A stretch of 64,000 nucleotides of DNA from Lunularia cruciata (lineage: Eukaryota; Streptophyta; Marchantiopsida; Lunulariales; Lunulariaceae): NCBI GenBank assembly GCA_948567375.1, contig OX419759.1, positions 45,423,493-45,487,492 of the forward strand. Direction: 5' to 3'. The notes under the pieces are model-generated. The model was not told the DNA's origin, made no database searches, and saw nothing but the letters and a program-made list of their open reading frames with translations. Made by a program: the position numbers and the translations under genes. The first letter of the stretch is position 1, and each line of letters opens with the position of its first letter. Below are positions 11,341-22,499 of this stretch, piece after piece.

Positions 11341-12257
11341 GGCTTGAATTCTCCTACTAGGATTCCTCGTTTCCCTGATCATTCCGCTCCACAACCTCCA
11401 CTTGGGCAACTTGTTGAGGTCGTCCATTCTTGAGTGGACATTCAGCAATGCGATGCCCCAACTGGCGACAATAAAAACAACCACCTTTTTGTCGTAGTTT
11501 CTCCCTATATGCTGTGCCAAGTGGTCTTTGTTGAATTGCATCAATCTCCATTGGTGCTAGCTCCTCCACTTGTGTGTAGTGTATTGGTAGGCTTTGTGGA
11601 GGTCGAGGTCGAGACCAAGTTGTTGCCACCAAGGAATCAAAATGTTTAGCCAATTGCATGGCTTCCTCCAAGTGTTGTGGCTCTCACATGGTTACCTCTT
11701 ATTTGGTTCTTGCCTTCAAGCCCCTCACAAATCAATCTAGAGCTTCACCTTCCAATATATCTGGAATTTGCATGATGGTTTTTGGAACTGCATGATATAA
11801 CTTCTTACACAGCCAATCTATTTCAACTCTGCCAACTTATCCTGTGCAGCTCGTGTGGCATTTATAGCTTGGAACCAACTAATTATTGCACTCTTGAATT
11901 CTGCCCATGTCAAGATTGGTGTAACCATTTGTCTTTTGGCTCGCTCCACTCGGAATCTCCACCATAGCTTTGCTACTCCATCCAATTGGCTAGAAGCCAA
12001 GAGAATCTGTTTTGCTCGTCTTGTAGATTGGTAGCTTCAAAATAACATTCACAATCAAACAAAAAATTCTCCACTGCACCAGGGAGATTATTGTCTTCAA
12101 ATACCTTGGGTTTAGGGAATCTGATCCAATCTTCTCCTTCTCGGATTGGTACTCTCTCCACCTGCTCTTGTTGTCAAAGATCTTGTTCATCCAACACTCA
12201 AGTAAGGTGCTCGATTTGTTGTTGCATAGCAAGGATAACATTAGATATTGCCGCCAT
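11341..12257 (-). pseudogene. G2 gag with CCHC zinc knuckle
   Basis: The likely start is the ATG at 12255-12257 (MAAISNVILAMQQQIEHL), a context shared with G1 at 14358-14360. Blocks then appear in several frames: FPKPKVFEDNNLPGAVENFL (12110-12040), GVAKLWWRFRVERA and LTWAEFKSAI (11990-11880), and a CCHC knuckle CFYCRQLGHRIAEC (about 11480-11440). Gag packages the RNA and forms the particle. Multiple stops and shifts break the frame. Confidence 0.88.
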
Positions 12258-12510
12258 GGTTGCTCCTCTATCACACTACTCCCAGTCTATCTAATTATTA
12301 ACACATAGAAACAACATGTCCACCATTTTTCATAAGTTACAACCAGAAGCACCAAGGGTTCCTCAGATATGGTGATCATATGCAAAAAATCTTGTCCAAA
12401 GTGCAAGGTGATGAACTGTGTGAAATATGCTTGGGTAGTATTTGGACACAAAAATCCCAATGGTTTGGTGGAAGTGGATTTGATGGTCCATAAATTCCAT
12501 TCATCCCATT

Positions 12511-12526
12511 CCTACTCTGATACTAA
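12511..12526 (-). other. G2 primer binding site
   Basis: Immediately inside the 5' LTR the minus strand reads TTAGTATCAGAGTAGG, a slightly mutated form of the TGGTATCAGAGC sequence complementary to initiator tRNA-Met. The G1 counterpart at 14487-14502 reads TTGGTATCAAAGCAAG. The position and sequence fix the transcription direction as minus. Confidence 0.85.
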
Positions 12527-12938
12527 TGTAAAAGACCAAGACTAAGGAGAGAAATAGGAGAATGGAAACTCACATTGCGACACTTGAATGAGGGAAAACT
12601 CCAAATGCCTAGCATGAGCTTTGGCTTTGGTATTTATAAGTAGCATACAAGGCCCTTGAGAAGCTTCTCAAGAAGCTTCCTCAAGCCGCTTTCTTAGAAT
12701 GCAAGCCAAGTTAGCTAGGAAGCTTCTCAAGAAGCTTCCTTCTAGAAGCCGCCTACTTGGCGTGCAAGCTAAGCTAGTTAGAAGCTTCTAGAAGCAACTT
12801 ACTTGAGGTGCAAGCTAAGCTAGCCGGGAAGCTTCCCAAGAAGCTTCCTAGATACTTCCAAAATATTCTAGGCTACTTTGTCTTATGTGCTACTTCGTAA
12901 GCCCGACTAACTTCGTCGCTAAACTCCATATTGTTACA
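12527..12938 (-). repeat. LTR-c, 5' LTR of G2 (promoter LTR)
   Basis: The 412-bp LTR has intact TGTAA...TTACA ends. On the minus strand, GAAGCTTC pairs separated by TCAA, plus a three-unit GAAgcTTCtaGAA array at 12781-12793, lie upstream of the TATA box CTTATAAATA (complement of 12631-12640). The nearest array is about 20-30 bp from that box. This layout resembles a heat-responsive promoter. It follows directly after the primer binding site and precedes the target duplication CCCTT. Confidence 0.93.
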
Positions 12939-12943
12939 CCCTT

Positions 12944-14502
12944 CCAGATTTGCTCTATGGCTACCTTCTCAACAAACTTCCCATCTTGGGACTAACAATT
13001 CTTAGGTGTCTTACTCATAGGTGCTAGACAACCTCATCAAAAAATTTTACCTTGGTGTTGTACTTCAATTTGTTGTCGGGTCCAATCAAATTGAATCTTA
13101 TGACGTTCAAGCCAAAGTAGACCCAAAATGATATCATAGTGTAGAAATGCCACTATAAACCTCATACAGTCTAAACACTCCTTCCCAATCTTGAAAGTAA
13201 AAGGATGCAAGGTGCAAAATGCAAAACCCTTTCTGCCATCTACCGTCATCAAACTACTTCCAAACACTGACTTGATAGGGACACGCAATTCCTTTGCTAC
13301 TTGCAAAGACATGCAATTCTTTGAACTTCCAAAATCAACCAAAATCCTACAACCTGATCAGATATGGTACCTTGCAAGTGAACCAAACTTGCATAGGTTG
13401 AGCCTTCAATCCCATTGGAACTAATCAAGCTCCCAATAGGCGGCTCAAAATCTTCTTCTAGGATTCCTCATTTCCTTGATCATTCTGTTCCACAATCTCC
13501 ATCTGGGCAACTTGTTGAGGTCACTCATTCCTAAGTGTGCATTCAGCAATACGATGTCCAACTTGGCGACAATAAAAACAACCTCTATTTTGTTGCAATC
13601 TTTCTCTATCTATTGTACAAAGTGGTCTCCGTTGGATAGCATCAATCTCCATTGGTGCCGGTTCTTCCACCCGTGCATAGTGTATTGGTAGGCCTTGTGT
13701 AGATCGAGGTCAAGACCAAGTTGTTGCAACCAAGGGATCAAAGTGCTCAGCCAATTGTATGGCTTCTTCTACATTTTGTGGTTCCCGCATGGTCACCTCT
13801 AATTTGGTTTGTGACTTCAATCCCCACACAAATAGATCCAGAACTTCACCTTCTTGTATATCTGGAATCTACATGATGATGTTCTGAAATTGTGTGATAT
13901 AGCTCCTTACTGAGCCAACTTGCTTCAACTCCACCAATGTATCTCGTGCGGCTTGGGTGGCATTTATAGTTTGAAACCGCCCCAATATTGCATCCTTGAA
14001 TTCTGCACATGTCAAAATTGGTGCAATAATCTATTGTTCAGCTCACTCCACTTGAAATCACCACCAAAGTTTTGCCACACCATCTAATTGGCTAGAGGCC
14101 AAGAGAATTTGTTTCTGTTCATCTTGAAGATTGGTGGCTCCAAAGTAACGTTCACAGTCAAACATCAAATTCTCTACTATGCTGGGAAGATTCTTGCCTT
14201 CAAACACCTTGGGTTTTGGAAATTGAATGCAATCTTCTCCATCTCAAATTGGTGCTCTCTCTATATGTTCTTGTCATTGCTGATCTTGTTCATACAGCAA
14301 TCAAGTAAGGTGCTCAATTTGTTGCTACATTGCAAAGATAACGTTTGGTATTGCCGCCATAGCTACTACTCTATCCCACTACTTCCCACTTTATCTAATT
14401 GATTAACACATAGATGCAGCACGTCCACTGTTCTCCATAAGTTGCGGAAGTGGATTTGGTGGTCCATGAATTCCATCCATCCCATTCTTGCTTTGATACC
14501 AA
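12944..14502 (-). pseudogene. G1 gag and protease, 5' part beyond the G2 insertion
   Basis: This is the G1 internal region cut off by G2. The protease lies at 13342-13037 (ILVDFGSSKNCMSL at the active site, the same D-F-G change as G2, and LGLLWLERHKIQFDW). A CCHC zinc knuckle lies near 13590-13545 (CFYCRQVGHRIAEC). Gag capsid remnants reach the probable start ATG at 14358-14360. Numerous stops are present. The stretch is collinear with 10840-12510 of G2, which proves common family membership. Confidence 0.87.
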
Positions 14503-14804
14503 TGTAAAAGACCAAGACCAAGGAGAGAAATAAGAAAATGAAAACTCACATTGGGACACTTGAATGATGGAAAACTCTAAATGCCTAGCATGAACTTTGG
14601 CTTTGGTATTTATGGGTAACATACAAGGCCCTTGAGAAGCTTCTCAAGAAGCTTCTAGAAGCTACCAGCTTGGGGTGCAATTTAACTAGTTGGGAAGCTT
14701 CTTTAGAAGCTTCCTAAATGCTTCTAGAATATTCTAGGTTAATTTGGCTTATTATTTACTTCATTAGCCTTACTTACTATGTCGGCAAATTCCATATTGT
14801 TACA
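14503..14804 (-). repeat. LTR-d, 5' LTR of G1
   Basis: The 302-bp LTR has TGTAA...TTACA ends and sits next to the primer binding site at 14487-14502. It is shorter than its siblings because part of the GAAGCTTC-rich middle is missing, but it keeps GAAgcTTCtaGAA at 14648-14660. Its TATA equivalent is weakened (CCATAAATACC). It is followed by the ACCAA target duplication. Confidence 0.92.
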
Positions 14805-17800
14805 ACCAAGCTTATGAAATGCTCTACCAAGCCTAATCTAACCCCAACCCTAGGTTTGAATTAATTTTTTAGTTGGGTTAACTTTTGAGCTATTTAGACC
14901 CAAATATGCTTGATCCAAGATACTAAATTATCAATTTGAGTAATTTATATGAAACCTTTGTATATAAGTACAAGCCTTAACTACCAAAAATACTAAAAAA
15001 AATTTATGAGATAATTCAAACTACAACTTAAGGAGTGGCCAAAGTTTTAAACCTCATTAACATCTCATCTCCAACATCTCACTTTCAAGGGTTCCAACTT
15101 CAATTGACCAGATCTGATTTGAGATAGATCAAACTCTAACATTTCTTGAGCTTAGCACCATAAGCACATTTTCTACTCTCCATTTTAAAAGAACATAAAA
15201 TGTTTCACATAGCTCTCCAAATTTTCTATCTTGTGGTCCTTGGTATGAATTTTACCCCCCTTGATTCAATATTTGATATCTCTCAAAAAACTAGCTCAAA
15301 TTGATCAATTTTACTCTCCAAACTATAGCCTATCAAATCCTCTCTCTAACCATAGTCTGCTCTCCTTGATTGCACTCTCTAAACTCCTCTGGTCCTTAAA
15401 AACTCCATATGCTCCCTCTTGTACCCAATTTGTTGCAATTTTGTCATTTAGTTCCTTCACTTTTTGACAAATGGGCACCACAACTCCATCTTGAAGGTCA
15501 TGAGCAAAATTAGATTATACTCCATCTATAAAAGTACATAGATTGTCAAATCCTAAATTTTCTCATAAGTAAATACTAGAAGGTTGACAAGGTCCAAGTT
15601 TTTCATCATCGACTCCATGAATGCCACCCCAAAACATGCCATCATCCAAACCCATAAGCCATCACAGTGTAGAATCTAAAATCTAATGAGAAAAGGATTT
15701 GAGATTTGTGTATCGGGACCATGGGACATCTCTTGCTCAAATACTTCCTTTCACAATCTAACGTTTGCTCTTTGTTACAACTCTCAACATCCTCCCCTCG
15801 CTCTAGATTTATCAAACTAAAAAATATGTCCCTCTCTCCACTCTCCACCATCTATATACATATGAGTACTCAAAGAGGACAAGACCATAATCCATGTGGC
15901 CAATCATATATATGTATATAGATTATTCACATGACTATAGCTCATGCATAAGATCTATCATACAACCTACTCCATCTTCACGGAGATCAACTACACTAGT
16001 TTACTTTTTCATGGGTTATAAAAACTACAACCCAATAGCCTGCATTGTGCTAGATTTTCTTCCATTAGAAGAGATATTTATTTGTCCTTGGTGATATAGG
16101 AAAAGATGACTAGAAACCAAGACTGCATGTGTGATGGTAGGTTAAGTTGCACTTTCCCTACCCAATACAAAAGGAAGTATGGTAAATTAATGTCAAAGTT
16201 CTTGACAGTTTGGATTGCAAGTATGTACAATCATCCATGATACTTTGGATACAATCTCCTACATAGACCCCATAGTTAGCTAGTCAGTGGATTCCCATAC
16301 AGAAGAGTGTAATACAACAATGTTCTTACAAAGACTAACTTTTTGAACAAAGATCTTTTTAGGAGACATGAGCAAATGGAGGATAGAACATACATCTTTG
16401 GCAAATATTATGAGTTTTTGTTAACAACAAATGAACATCTTCAATTGAGTCATTATTATCCAGATACCAATGAATGAATGTACGTCTTTGGGATAGATTG
16501 TAACTTTGTTGTTGATAACAAATTAGTATTTTCAAATTGAATTATTATTGAATGATTTTATTCTATATGATTTTCCATTTAGTTTTATTTTTTCTGAAAT
16601 AGAATTTTATGGTAATATTATTTTCTGCTGACTAAGTTAAATATCAAATAATAAAGAACTATATTAGTATTCACTTGCATGTCTTCACAATTTTCCGTCT
16701 AGGAAACCAAAAGTTTCATATAGTAAAAGAAAATCTGGTTGTATTTTAGTGAATCATGATATTTTCTTTTGTATTTTTCTATTTTTGGATCGGATCTTTA
16801 TGAAATTTACCTGTTTCTTACATAAAAGGATTCAAGAGTCATACATACAAAGCTAAGAATGAATTCAAATTTTCCACATGGTTTAGTAAATAATGGATAC
16901 ATGGAGTAAGGGTGTCTGGGTTTACTGGTCCCAAATATAAAAATTATCATGTGAAAGAATAGGGTGCTTTGGTTTCCCACTTTTGAATTTCAAAATTTAA
17001 AGATGCCTCCTTTACCCTTTCATTATATATATTTTCTTCTTGCAAGCACCCTTTGAAGATGAAATTGAGATTCAAATTCAAAAGTCAAAGTAGTTTTCTC
17101 CACAGCTAGAGGTTCAATTTGCAATCATCCATGTTCAAAGAATAGAGACCACTTTGGGCTGCATATGAAGAAATTAAGGATGTTCTTGTTAAGAGTATGT
17201 GTGCCAAGTGTACAGAATTTAATATTGATATTTTGATTGCATAGAATTTGTTCAACTATAGATAGCAATTCATAGATGGTTATTTATGCTCCAATTCTTT
17301 TTAGCTCCTCCAAGCACATGTACATTTTAAGAAAATAGTCTAGGTCATACTGAATCTTTATCACTGAGTACACCTTCTTCTGCATCATATTGTCCAAATT
17401 CCTTAAAATGTTAGTCCAAACTTGAGATTCCTAAGTCTTTTGAGAACTGCATTAGTAGTTCCTCCTCCTCCCATGAATAACTGGTTTTTGTATGCATTGT
17501 CCTCTTAATATGCTTCCTCTGTTGAATCCTCCAAGGAATGTGCCTTCTCCTATGATGAGATGTAAAGGAAATGTAGATAAATTCCTCAAGCCACAAGCAA
17601 ATCTTTCCCAATTACCAAATCAATAATAGCAATTGGTGATTGGTTTTGTATGGTTCCTCATCACTATATGCAACTTCTTGAGAGGGCTTTACCTAGATAC
17701 ATAGAGGAGATGATGGGAAGCAAAAGAGCACAATATTCTTGTATATGCCAATCATTTGATGACTTTAGGTATTGGGTTTCCCAAGACTATGAAGGGTGCA

Positions 17801-19000
17801 AAATTAACCAAGAAGTGTGCCAAAGATTGGAGGGAGAAGTGCATAGGGGAGAAATCACTGAAATGGAAATCAAATGAGTGTAGGTCATTGAAAATAAATT
17901 TAATTGTTGTTTTCCTCATTACTACCAAATGGATATTATGTTTGGGAGGAAAGGAAATATATTACCTCCCTCAGTTTTAAATATGAGTCTTGGAGATGAT
18001 AATGATTTTGTTGAAATTTCCATGGGAATTGAGTACAAGAGTACCAATGTTGATCAAGATGCAAATAAAAGTGTTGGAGAGGTTAGCTTTGTTGATGATT
18101 TTGCAAACTTTCAATAAGAAGTTGAAGTAGGAGTCTTGGAGGTTGGAGGCTCTGTTCTTTCTTGGGAGCTTTTTGGAGATGAGTATTGCTTCACATCTCA
18201 CAATACTCCATATCAGATTTCAGTTCCTTGTATCCAAGGAGGAAGCCAAAGGACACTAGCCATGCCATACCTATGGTAGATGAGCTAGAGGATGAGAATA
18301 TGACTCCCTTTGAGTTTGAACACTCATTGCCGTCTCAATTCCATGGAGATCCAATTAATGATTAAATGATGAAGTAAATGATGATTCATCTAGGAGAGGT
18401 AGACCCACTGAGGAGCAAAATCTGATATTCAAAAAAGGAGAATAATTCAAGGCAAGGGGTGAATGAAGTTGAGAGTGATTTTTGGAAGAGGAGGAAAATG
18501 TCAAGAAGTGTTGGAAAACATCCAGCATTTGCATTTGAATTTGCACATAATTTTGCAAACAATAGCAATATGGGAAAGGAGGTAATGGATACAAGGACTA
18601 GGATAAGACAAGCCAAAATTGAGGCCACTGACCTAGCACAAAGGGATGAAATTGAAGACTTAAAAAAACAAAAAAGCTAGAAGATATTGCATGCAAAGAA
18701 AATTGGAGCACAGGAGGAGTCATAATGGAAGATACTTACCACAAAAATGAAGTTTAGAGCTGTAAAGAAAAAGGTGAAAGACAAGAAGGCAACGGCAACA
18801 CAACATTTGGTAGTGTTTATTGAGTGTCTTAGGGTAGGGTAAAAGGAAAAGGGAAAAGCCACAAGGAGATAAAATTCTATATTTAGAAATTTTCCTATTG
18901 TAAGGTAAGGAGTAGTGACAAATCTGAAATATAACTCTATAACTGCAGTATTACTTTTGAAAATTTTCATCCTGTGTTTCTCTTTCCCTTGTTTGTGCAA
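14805..19000 (+). repeat. Decayed repeat X, left copy, second part
   Basis: This continues the host DNA of the G1 insertion. The part from about 15060 to 16100 matches 62990-64000 (end of window), and 16755-19000 matches 48210-48300 plus 49841-52030 in the second copy. The first 250 bases (14810-15060) have no counterpart in the other copies. Apart from the fragment at 17650-18870 there is no gene. The 16100-16750 stretch is AT-rich and shows nothing I can name. Confidence 0.7.
17650..18870 (+). pseudogene. Unrecognised decayed plus-strand reading frame, charged C-terminal part
   Basis: Plus-strand frames with protein-like composition run in series: 17650-17877 (LLERALPRYIEEMM), 17929-18117 (VEISMGIEYKSTN...) and 18459-18680, which is rich in Arg, Lys and Glu (MSRSVGKHPAFAFEFAHNFA, then RIRQAKIEATDLAQRDEIED) and looks coiled-coil-like. 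The same frames can be followed in the copy at 50700-51900, again broken by stops. I do not recognise the family. It may be a captured host gene or part of the old element X. The minus-strand hydrophobic frame at 18677-19000 is most likely a shadow. Confidence 0.4.
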
Positions 19001-19644
19001 TTGATTATGGTGGATGTGAACTTATATCCTGTTTATCATAACTATGAGCAGCCACAGCCCAGGGTTTACAACTCATATTCTACACTGTTCACAATTCTTT
19101 GAATGTCCTTTTGATAGTTCAATCTCTTTGATGACTACTTTTTATTCTCAATCAAGTGATAGAGGTGTTAAGACTCTTTACGAGTAATTCTTGGTGTGTC
19201 TGCATTCTTTGTGTTATAATTTTTAACTTAGTTATAGGCATTGAGTCACTCAATGTGTCTTCTTTCTACCTGAGCTCATACTTTCTCCCATCTGTTTTCT
19301 CCTTTTGGTATGGGTTGCATAATTTAGGTCTTTGAATTTGTAGAAGTTTGCTCAGATGGCATTGGTTTGATCTTTCACTCTGCCGTGGCCTTTATCATGG
19401 AAGGTGTTGAGGGTCTTAGAGACACTTAAATTTGTTCAAAGAACTATCACAATCAATCTTGATTTGTATCATCCATATCACTGATCTTATTGCACTAGAG
19501 CACACAACATTATATTATTGTCTCTTACTTTGATCATGCATGTAACATTCACTCAGTACTTGCCCCTTGTTCTCATTTACATTGACTATTTTATTGCTCT
19601 CCCCTAATACTTTTGTGCTTCTTTTAACCTCTCATCCCTATTTT
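19001..19644. other. Unassigned AT-rich stretch between repeat X and G3
   Basis: No reading frame, RNA gene or repeat partner was seen here. In the second copy (52030) the equivalent of everything from about 19000 to 30093 is absent, so this stretch belonged to the ancestral block or arrived later with G3. Confidence 0.4.
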
Positions 19645-19747
19645 GTCGTGCGTATATACATCGCTACATAACATATATCGCTGTCAACATCATACACTGT
19701 AGAAGCACAACTCACACATAAGTCATACATAGACTCTAAAGTGCCAC

Positions 19748-20281
19748 AATAATCAGATTGCTTACCACTCTCAACTCAACTCAACTCAACTCAGATTAGT
19801 ACTTGATCTGTCACCCTATAAACTGCCAACAACTAAGCACTGATTATAGTCAAGCCACACTCACTCAAGCATAGAGAATCCAAGTGATGCTTGCCTGCCT
19901 CTGTCCACCATAGCCAGGAACTCAAAGGCTCAACATCAAAGAAGTGAGCTCTCTGGAGCTCACTTCGAAACTATACCCCCTGGACTTGAGCTAGCTCTGA
20001 AACCCTAACGGTCCCACTGATGGCACACTTGACGGTGCGAATGGTGCAAAGTGACGGTGGGCCCACCGTGAAGTCAGTACCCCGAACATGAAATCTGACC
20101 GTTGGAAAGTGGTCTCTGAGAAACTGCTGAAATAACTCTAACTACTATCACTGGAACTCTAGTGGTCGAGCATCTAGATGCGGCACTACAAATGGCGTGA
20201 CAACTATCGTGCGTATATACATTGCTGTCAACATCATACACTATAGAAGCACAACTCATACATAGATTCTAAATTGCCACA
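19748..20281 (-). repeat. G3 3' LTR remnant, with flanking direct repeat
   Basis: The segment 19748-20202 is about 450 bp and matches 28928-29368 at the other end of G3. Both contain a CTCAA pentamer run and the same end near GCATGACA/GCGTGACA. A 75-105-bp block occurs on both sides of the left copy: 19645-19747 and 20208-20281 both read CGTGCGTATATACAT... through ...GCCACA. The purine-rich tract AGCTAGGGAGGCGAT lies just inside 20282, so the LTR should begin with TGTGGCA there. I infer an LTR whose U3 start is 20281, truncated after 19748 and followed by a second partial LTR start. Confidence 0.6.
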
Positions 20282-20450
20282 ATCGCCTCCCTAGCTGGCA
20301 ATTAGGTCCCTCTAACTCCAGATAGCCATCTACTCTAAGTATATGGTATACCCTCTAATGGGCAAAGATCAAGAGGCCGGGTGCTATGGAGCTCCATCAT
20401 TAGTCACCTATCTGCAATCTATACCATATAAAGAATCAACTAGCTATAAG

Positions 20451-20680
20451 TCAAATACATCTAGGACATAACCACTATCCTTGAGGAACCACTATGGGGG
20501 GAGGAGTCATACATGCCATATGCCATCCTCTCGAACAGCTATCACACATTAACATAGAAGCAGCTCCATCAAAAGAGCCACATAACATACACCTCAAGCC
20601 TGCACGTACAAGTGCTAAGCTTGGGTCCATAGTACCATCAATGTTTGGGAGGTGGCATGGTGCACAATTGCGCACATGAT
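20451..20680 (-). pseudogene. G3 C-terminal PHD finger
   Basis: The frame after the integrase reads CAPCHLPNIDG, then the finger CMLCGSF...MLMCDSCSRGWHMACMTPP...VPQG, an in-frame TAG (20475-20477), then WLCPRCI and a natural TGA at 20451-20453. The spacing C-x2-C-x11-C-x2-C-x4-H-x2-C...W-x-C-x2-C is the full Cys4-His-Cys3 pattern of a PHD finger, including the conserved tryptophan before the last pair. PHD fingers commonly bind histone H3 tails. Here it occupies the polyprotein position where chromoviruses have a chromodomain. Only the TAG interrupts it. Confidence 0.85.
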
Positions 20681-22025
20681 CATTCCAAACAACACCATCA
20701 CGTCCTTCAACACAAGGACTCTAGATGGCAAAACCTCATGCACTCTCAAGATAGTGCAGCCTGTAGAAACATCAAGTGTTGTCGGTGTTGTCTGCTGTAG
20801 ATATACATAGTCGCCTGGATGAAATTGATTGATCAAGGGTCTATAACCTCCTCCTCAAATGGTAGCATAGCGTAAAGTATCTCTATGCTGAGCAATCACC
20901 AAGTTCTCAAAGGCCATTGGCATCACTCTCCAAAAGATCTCTACCAGTTGAGAACATGCGCTCATCTATACATCGGGGTCATCCAAGTCCAAAACTACAG
21001 AAGCATCTTGACGAATGGCTGCAAGTAAATCTGGATCTCATCCATAGAGTAGAAAGTATGGAGAGAAGGATGCTAAGGAGGCTTGCCGGCTGAACCGATA
21101 GCCCATGGCCAACCAAGGTAATTGGAGATCCCAATCTCCCAAGTGGCCTCTCTGCAAACCATACTTTTGCAATCCTCTCTTCACTGTTTGAACCACTCTC
21201 TTTGCTAAGCCATCTGCCTCAAGATGATCTTGGGATGTAGTATGATGATCAATCAAGGCCTTGTCACACAAGACCTGAAACTCCCCCAAGAACTCTATAT
21301 CCTGATCAGTCAAAACCTCAGTTGGTGCACCCAAATGACTAAGAACTCAATCCAAGAACGAGTAAGTTGTCCCTTCACTAGACTTGTTAGGAAGTGCCAC
21401 CAACTCAATCCACTTGAAAAGTGCTCCACCATCACCAAAATATACCGATGATGTCTCACAGTCAACGGTAAAGGTCTGGCAAAGTCCAAACTCCAACAGT
21501 AACCCAATCCCATGATAGGTAATGGGTGTAACTATGGCGTAGGAGCATTGAATGATGCTCTAACTTGGTCACAAACCACACATCTGGCAACAAATTCTGT
21601 ACCTTGGTCTACATACCGTGCCACCAATAATGACTCTAGAGTAAGCTATATGTACGCTTTACTCCAAAATGTCCTAGCTCCTCATGAGCATGACGGACCA
21701 ACTATGGTCTCTGTGCTAGAAGTGGTCCTACTCGCACTCTACCATCCTCCCATACACGCAAAAGGTGTCTGCCCTCCAATCTAAACCGTTTGGCTTGCTG
21801 AAGAACACGGTCTCTCTCCTTGGCCCCAACTTTGCCACCCACAACACCAGTGCAAAGATAGTCCATTGCTAAGACATCATCATGAATGTCTCGTTGAACT
21901 GTACCAATATCTTCACTCTCTAGATTTGTGACCTCAATAACTCCTCTTATATGCGCTAAGAGAGATACCACCAAAGCCTTTGCAAATATACATAGAAAGG
22001 CCGATGCATACCAACCTAGCACCAT
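20615..22025 (-). pseudogene. G3 integrase
   Basis: Frames in order are as follows. At 22025-21702, the HHCC entry region ends in GRHLLRVWEDGRVRVGP. At 21700-21515, a zinc-binding remnant includes RCVVCDQVRASF. At 21513-21310, the first aspartate lies in WSLDFARPLP. At 21334-21038, the second aspartate lies in VLTDQDIEF, and the third block reads HLEADGLAKRVVQTVKRGL with lysine where glutamate is expected. At 20836-20615, a C-terminal SH3-like part reads FHPGDYVYLQQT and LRVHEVLPSRVLVL. The frame break near 20645 leads to the PHD finger. It is inactive as it stands. Confidence 0.88.
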
Positions 22026-22067
22026 CTCCTCATCTGTCTCACCATGCCAACGTGCTCCGGTCTGATC

Positions 22068-22424
22068 CTACGGACTGCGACATGGGTTTCTACTCAACCC
22101 ATCTGCATCACGGTTCACCACTCCTGGTGTGTGAACAACCGTGAAATCATACTCTTGTAAAATCAGAGCCCATCGTGCAAGCTTCCTTGAAAGCTTGTCG
22201 GACTCCATGAACCATTTCAGCAATTGATGATCAGTGATGAGAGTGAAGGGGTTACCAAATAGGTAACATAAAAAATGTGCTATTGCCCAAACTATTGCCA
22301 AGCACTCTCCCTCATATGAACTATACTTCACCTCCGCTGAATTGTTGGAGCCACTAGTATAGACCACCACAAACTCTTTCTCCTCATCATCATGTTGGGT
22401 GAGCACCGCTCCAAGCCCCAACAT
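22068..22424 (-). pseudogene. G3 RNase H
   Basis: An open frame of about 118 residues shows GLGAVLTQHD at the start of the fold, then YSSYEGECLAIVWAIAHF (with the catalytic glutamate), LITDHQLLKWFM, and ILQEYDFTVVHTPG followed by NRDADGLSRNP. This is the standard Ty3-type RNase H sequence, and it is nearly intact. It lies directly between RT and integrase in the expected order. It removes the RNA template and the polypurine primer during replication. Confidence 0.92.
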
Positions 22425-22499
22425 ACTCCAATCAGTATGAACCTAAAATGGTTGTCCCCTGATCCGTCTCCTCAAAATAGGAGCAGATGTCAACCTCTC

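Larger units (their letters stand above)
7304..12938 (-). mobile_element. G2: complete chromovirus nested inside G1
   Basis: G2 is 5.6 kb, with LTRs at 7304-7729 and 12527-12938 and a perfect CCCTT target duplication (7299-7303 and 12939-12943). The sequence on either side of the insertion continues the G1 internal region: 7260-7303 aligns with G2 positions near 10830, and 12948 onward aligns with G2 positions near 10845. G2 therefore jumped into a sibling. All domains are in standard chromovirus order. By eye the two LTRs agree at roughly nine positions in ten, with mostly transition differences, so the insertion is not recent. Frameshifts, stops and an altered integrase make this copy inactive. 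Confidence 0.95.
3786..14804 (-). mobile_element. G1: minus-strand Ty3/gypsy chromovirus, split by G2
   Basis: G1 has a 3' LTR at 3786-4198 and a 5' LTR at 14503-14804, flanked by the exact 5-bp target duplication ACCAA (3781-3785 and 14805-14809). LTR ends are TGTAA...TTACA. The purine tract next to the 3' LTR (4199-4213, complement) and the initiator-Met type primer site next to the 5' LTR (14487-14502) are both present. The internal region is interrupted at 7303/12944 by G2, a close relative, which carries its own target duplication CCCTT. Domain order on the minus strand is gag with zinc knuckle, protease, RT, RNase H, integrase, chromodomain. All frames carry stops, so the copy is dead. 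Confidence 0.93.

Noticed and set aside
18677-19000. Minus-strand 107-codon hydrophobic frame, also seen at 51725-52054
   Set aside because: Conserved in both copies only because the DNA is duplicated; the plus strand of the same DNA has the more protein-like charged frame.
19780-19796. CTCAA pentamer run as a telomere-like or CRISPR-like array
   Set aside because: Only about four units, present in both G3 LTR copies; it is simply part of the LTR.
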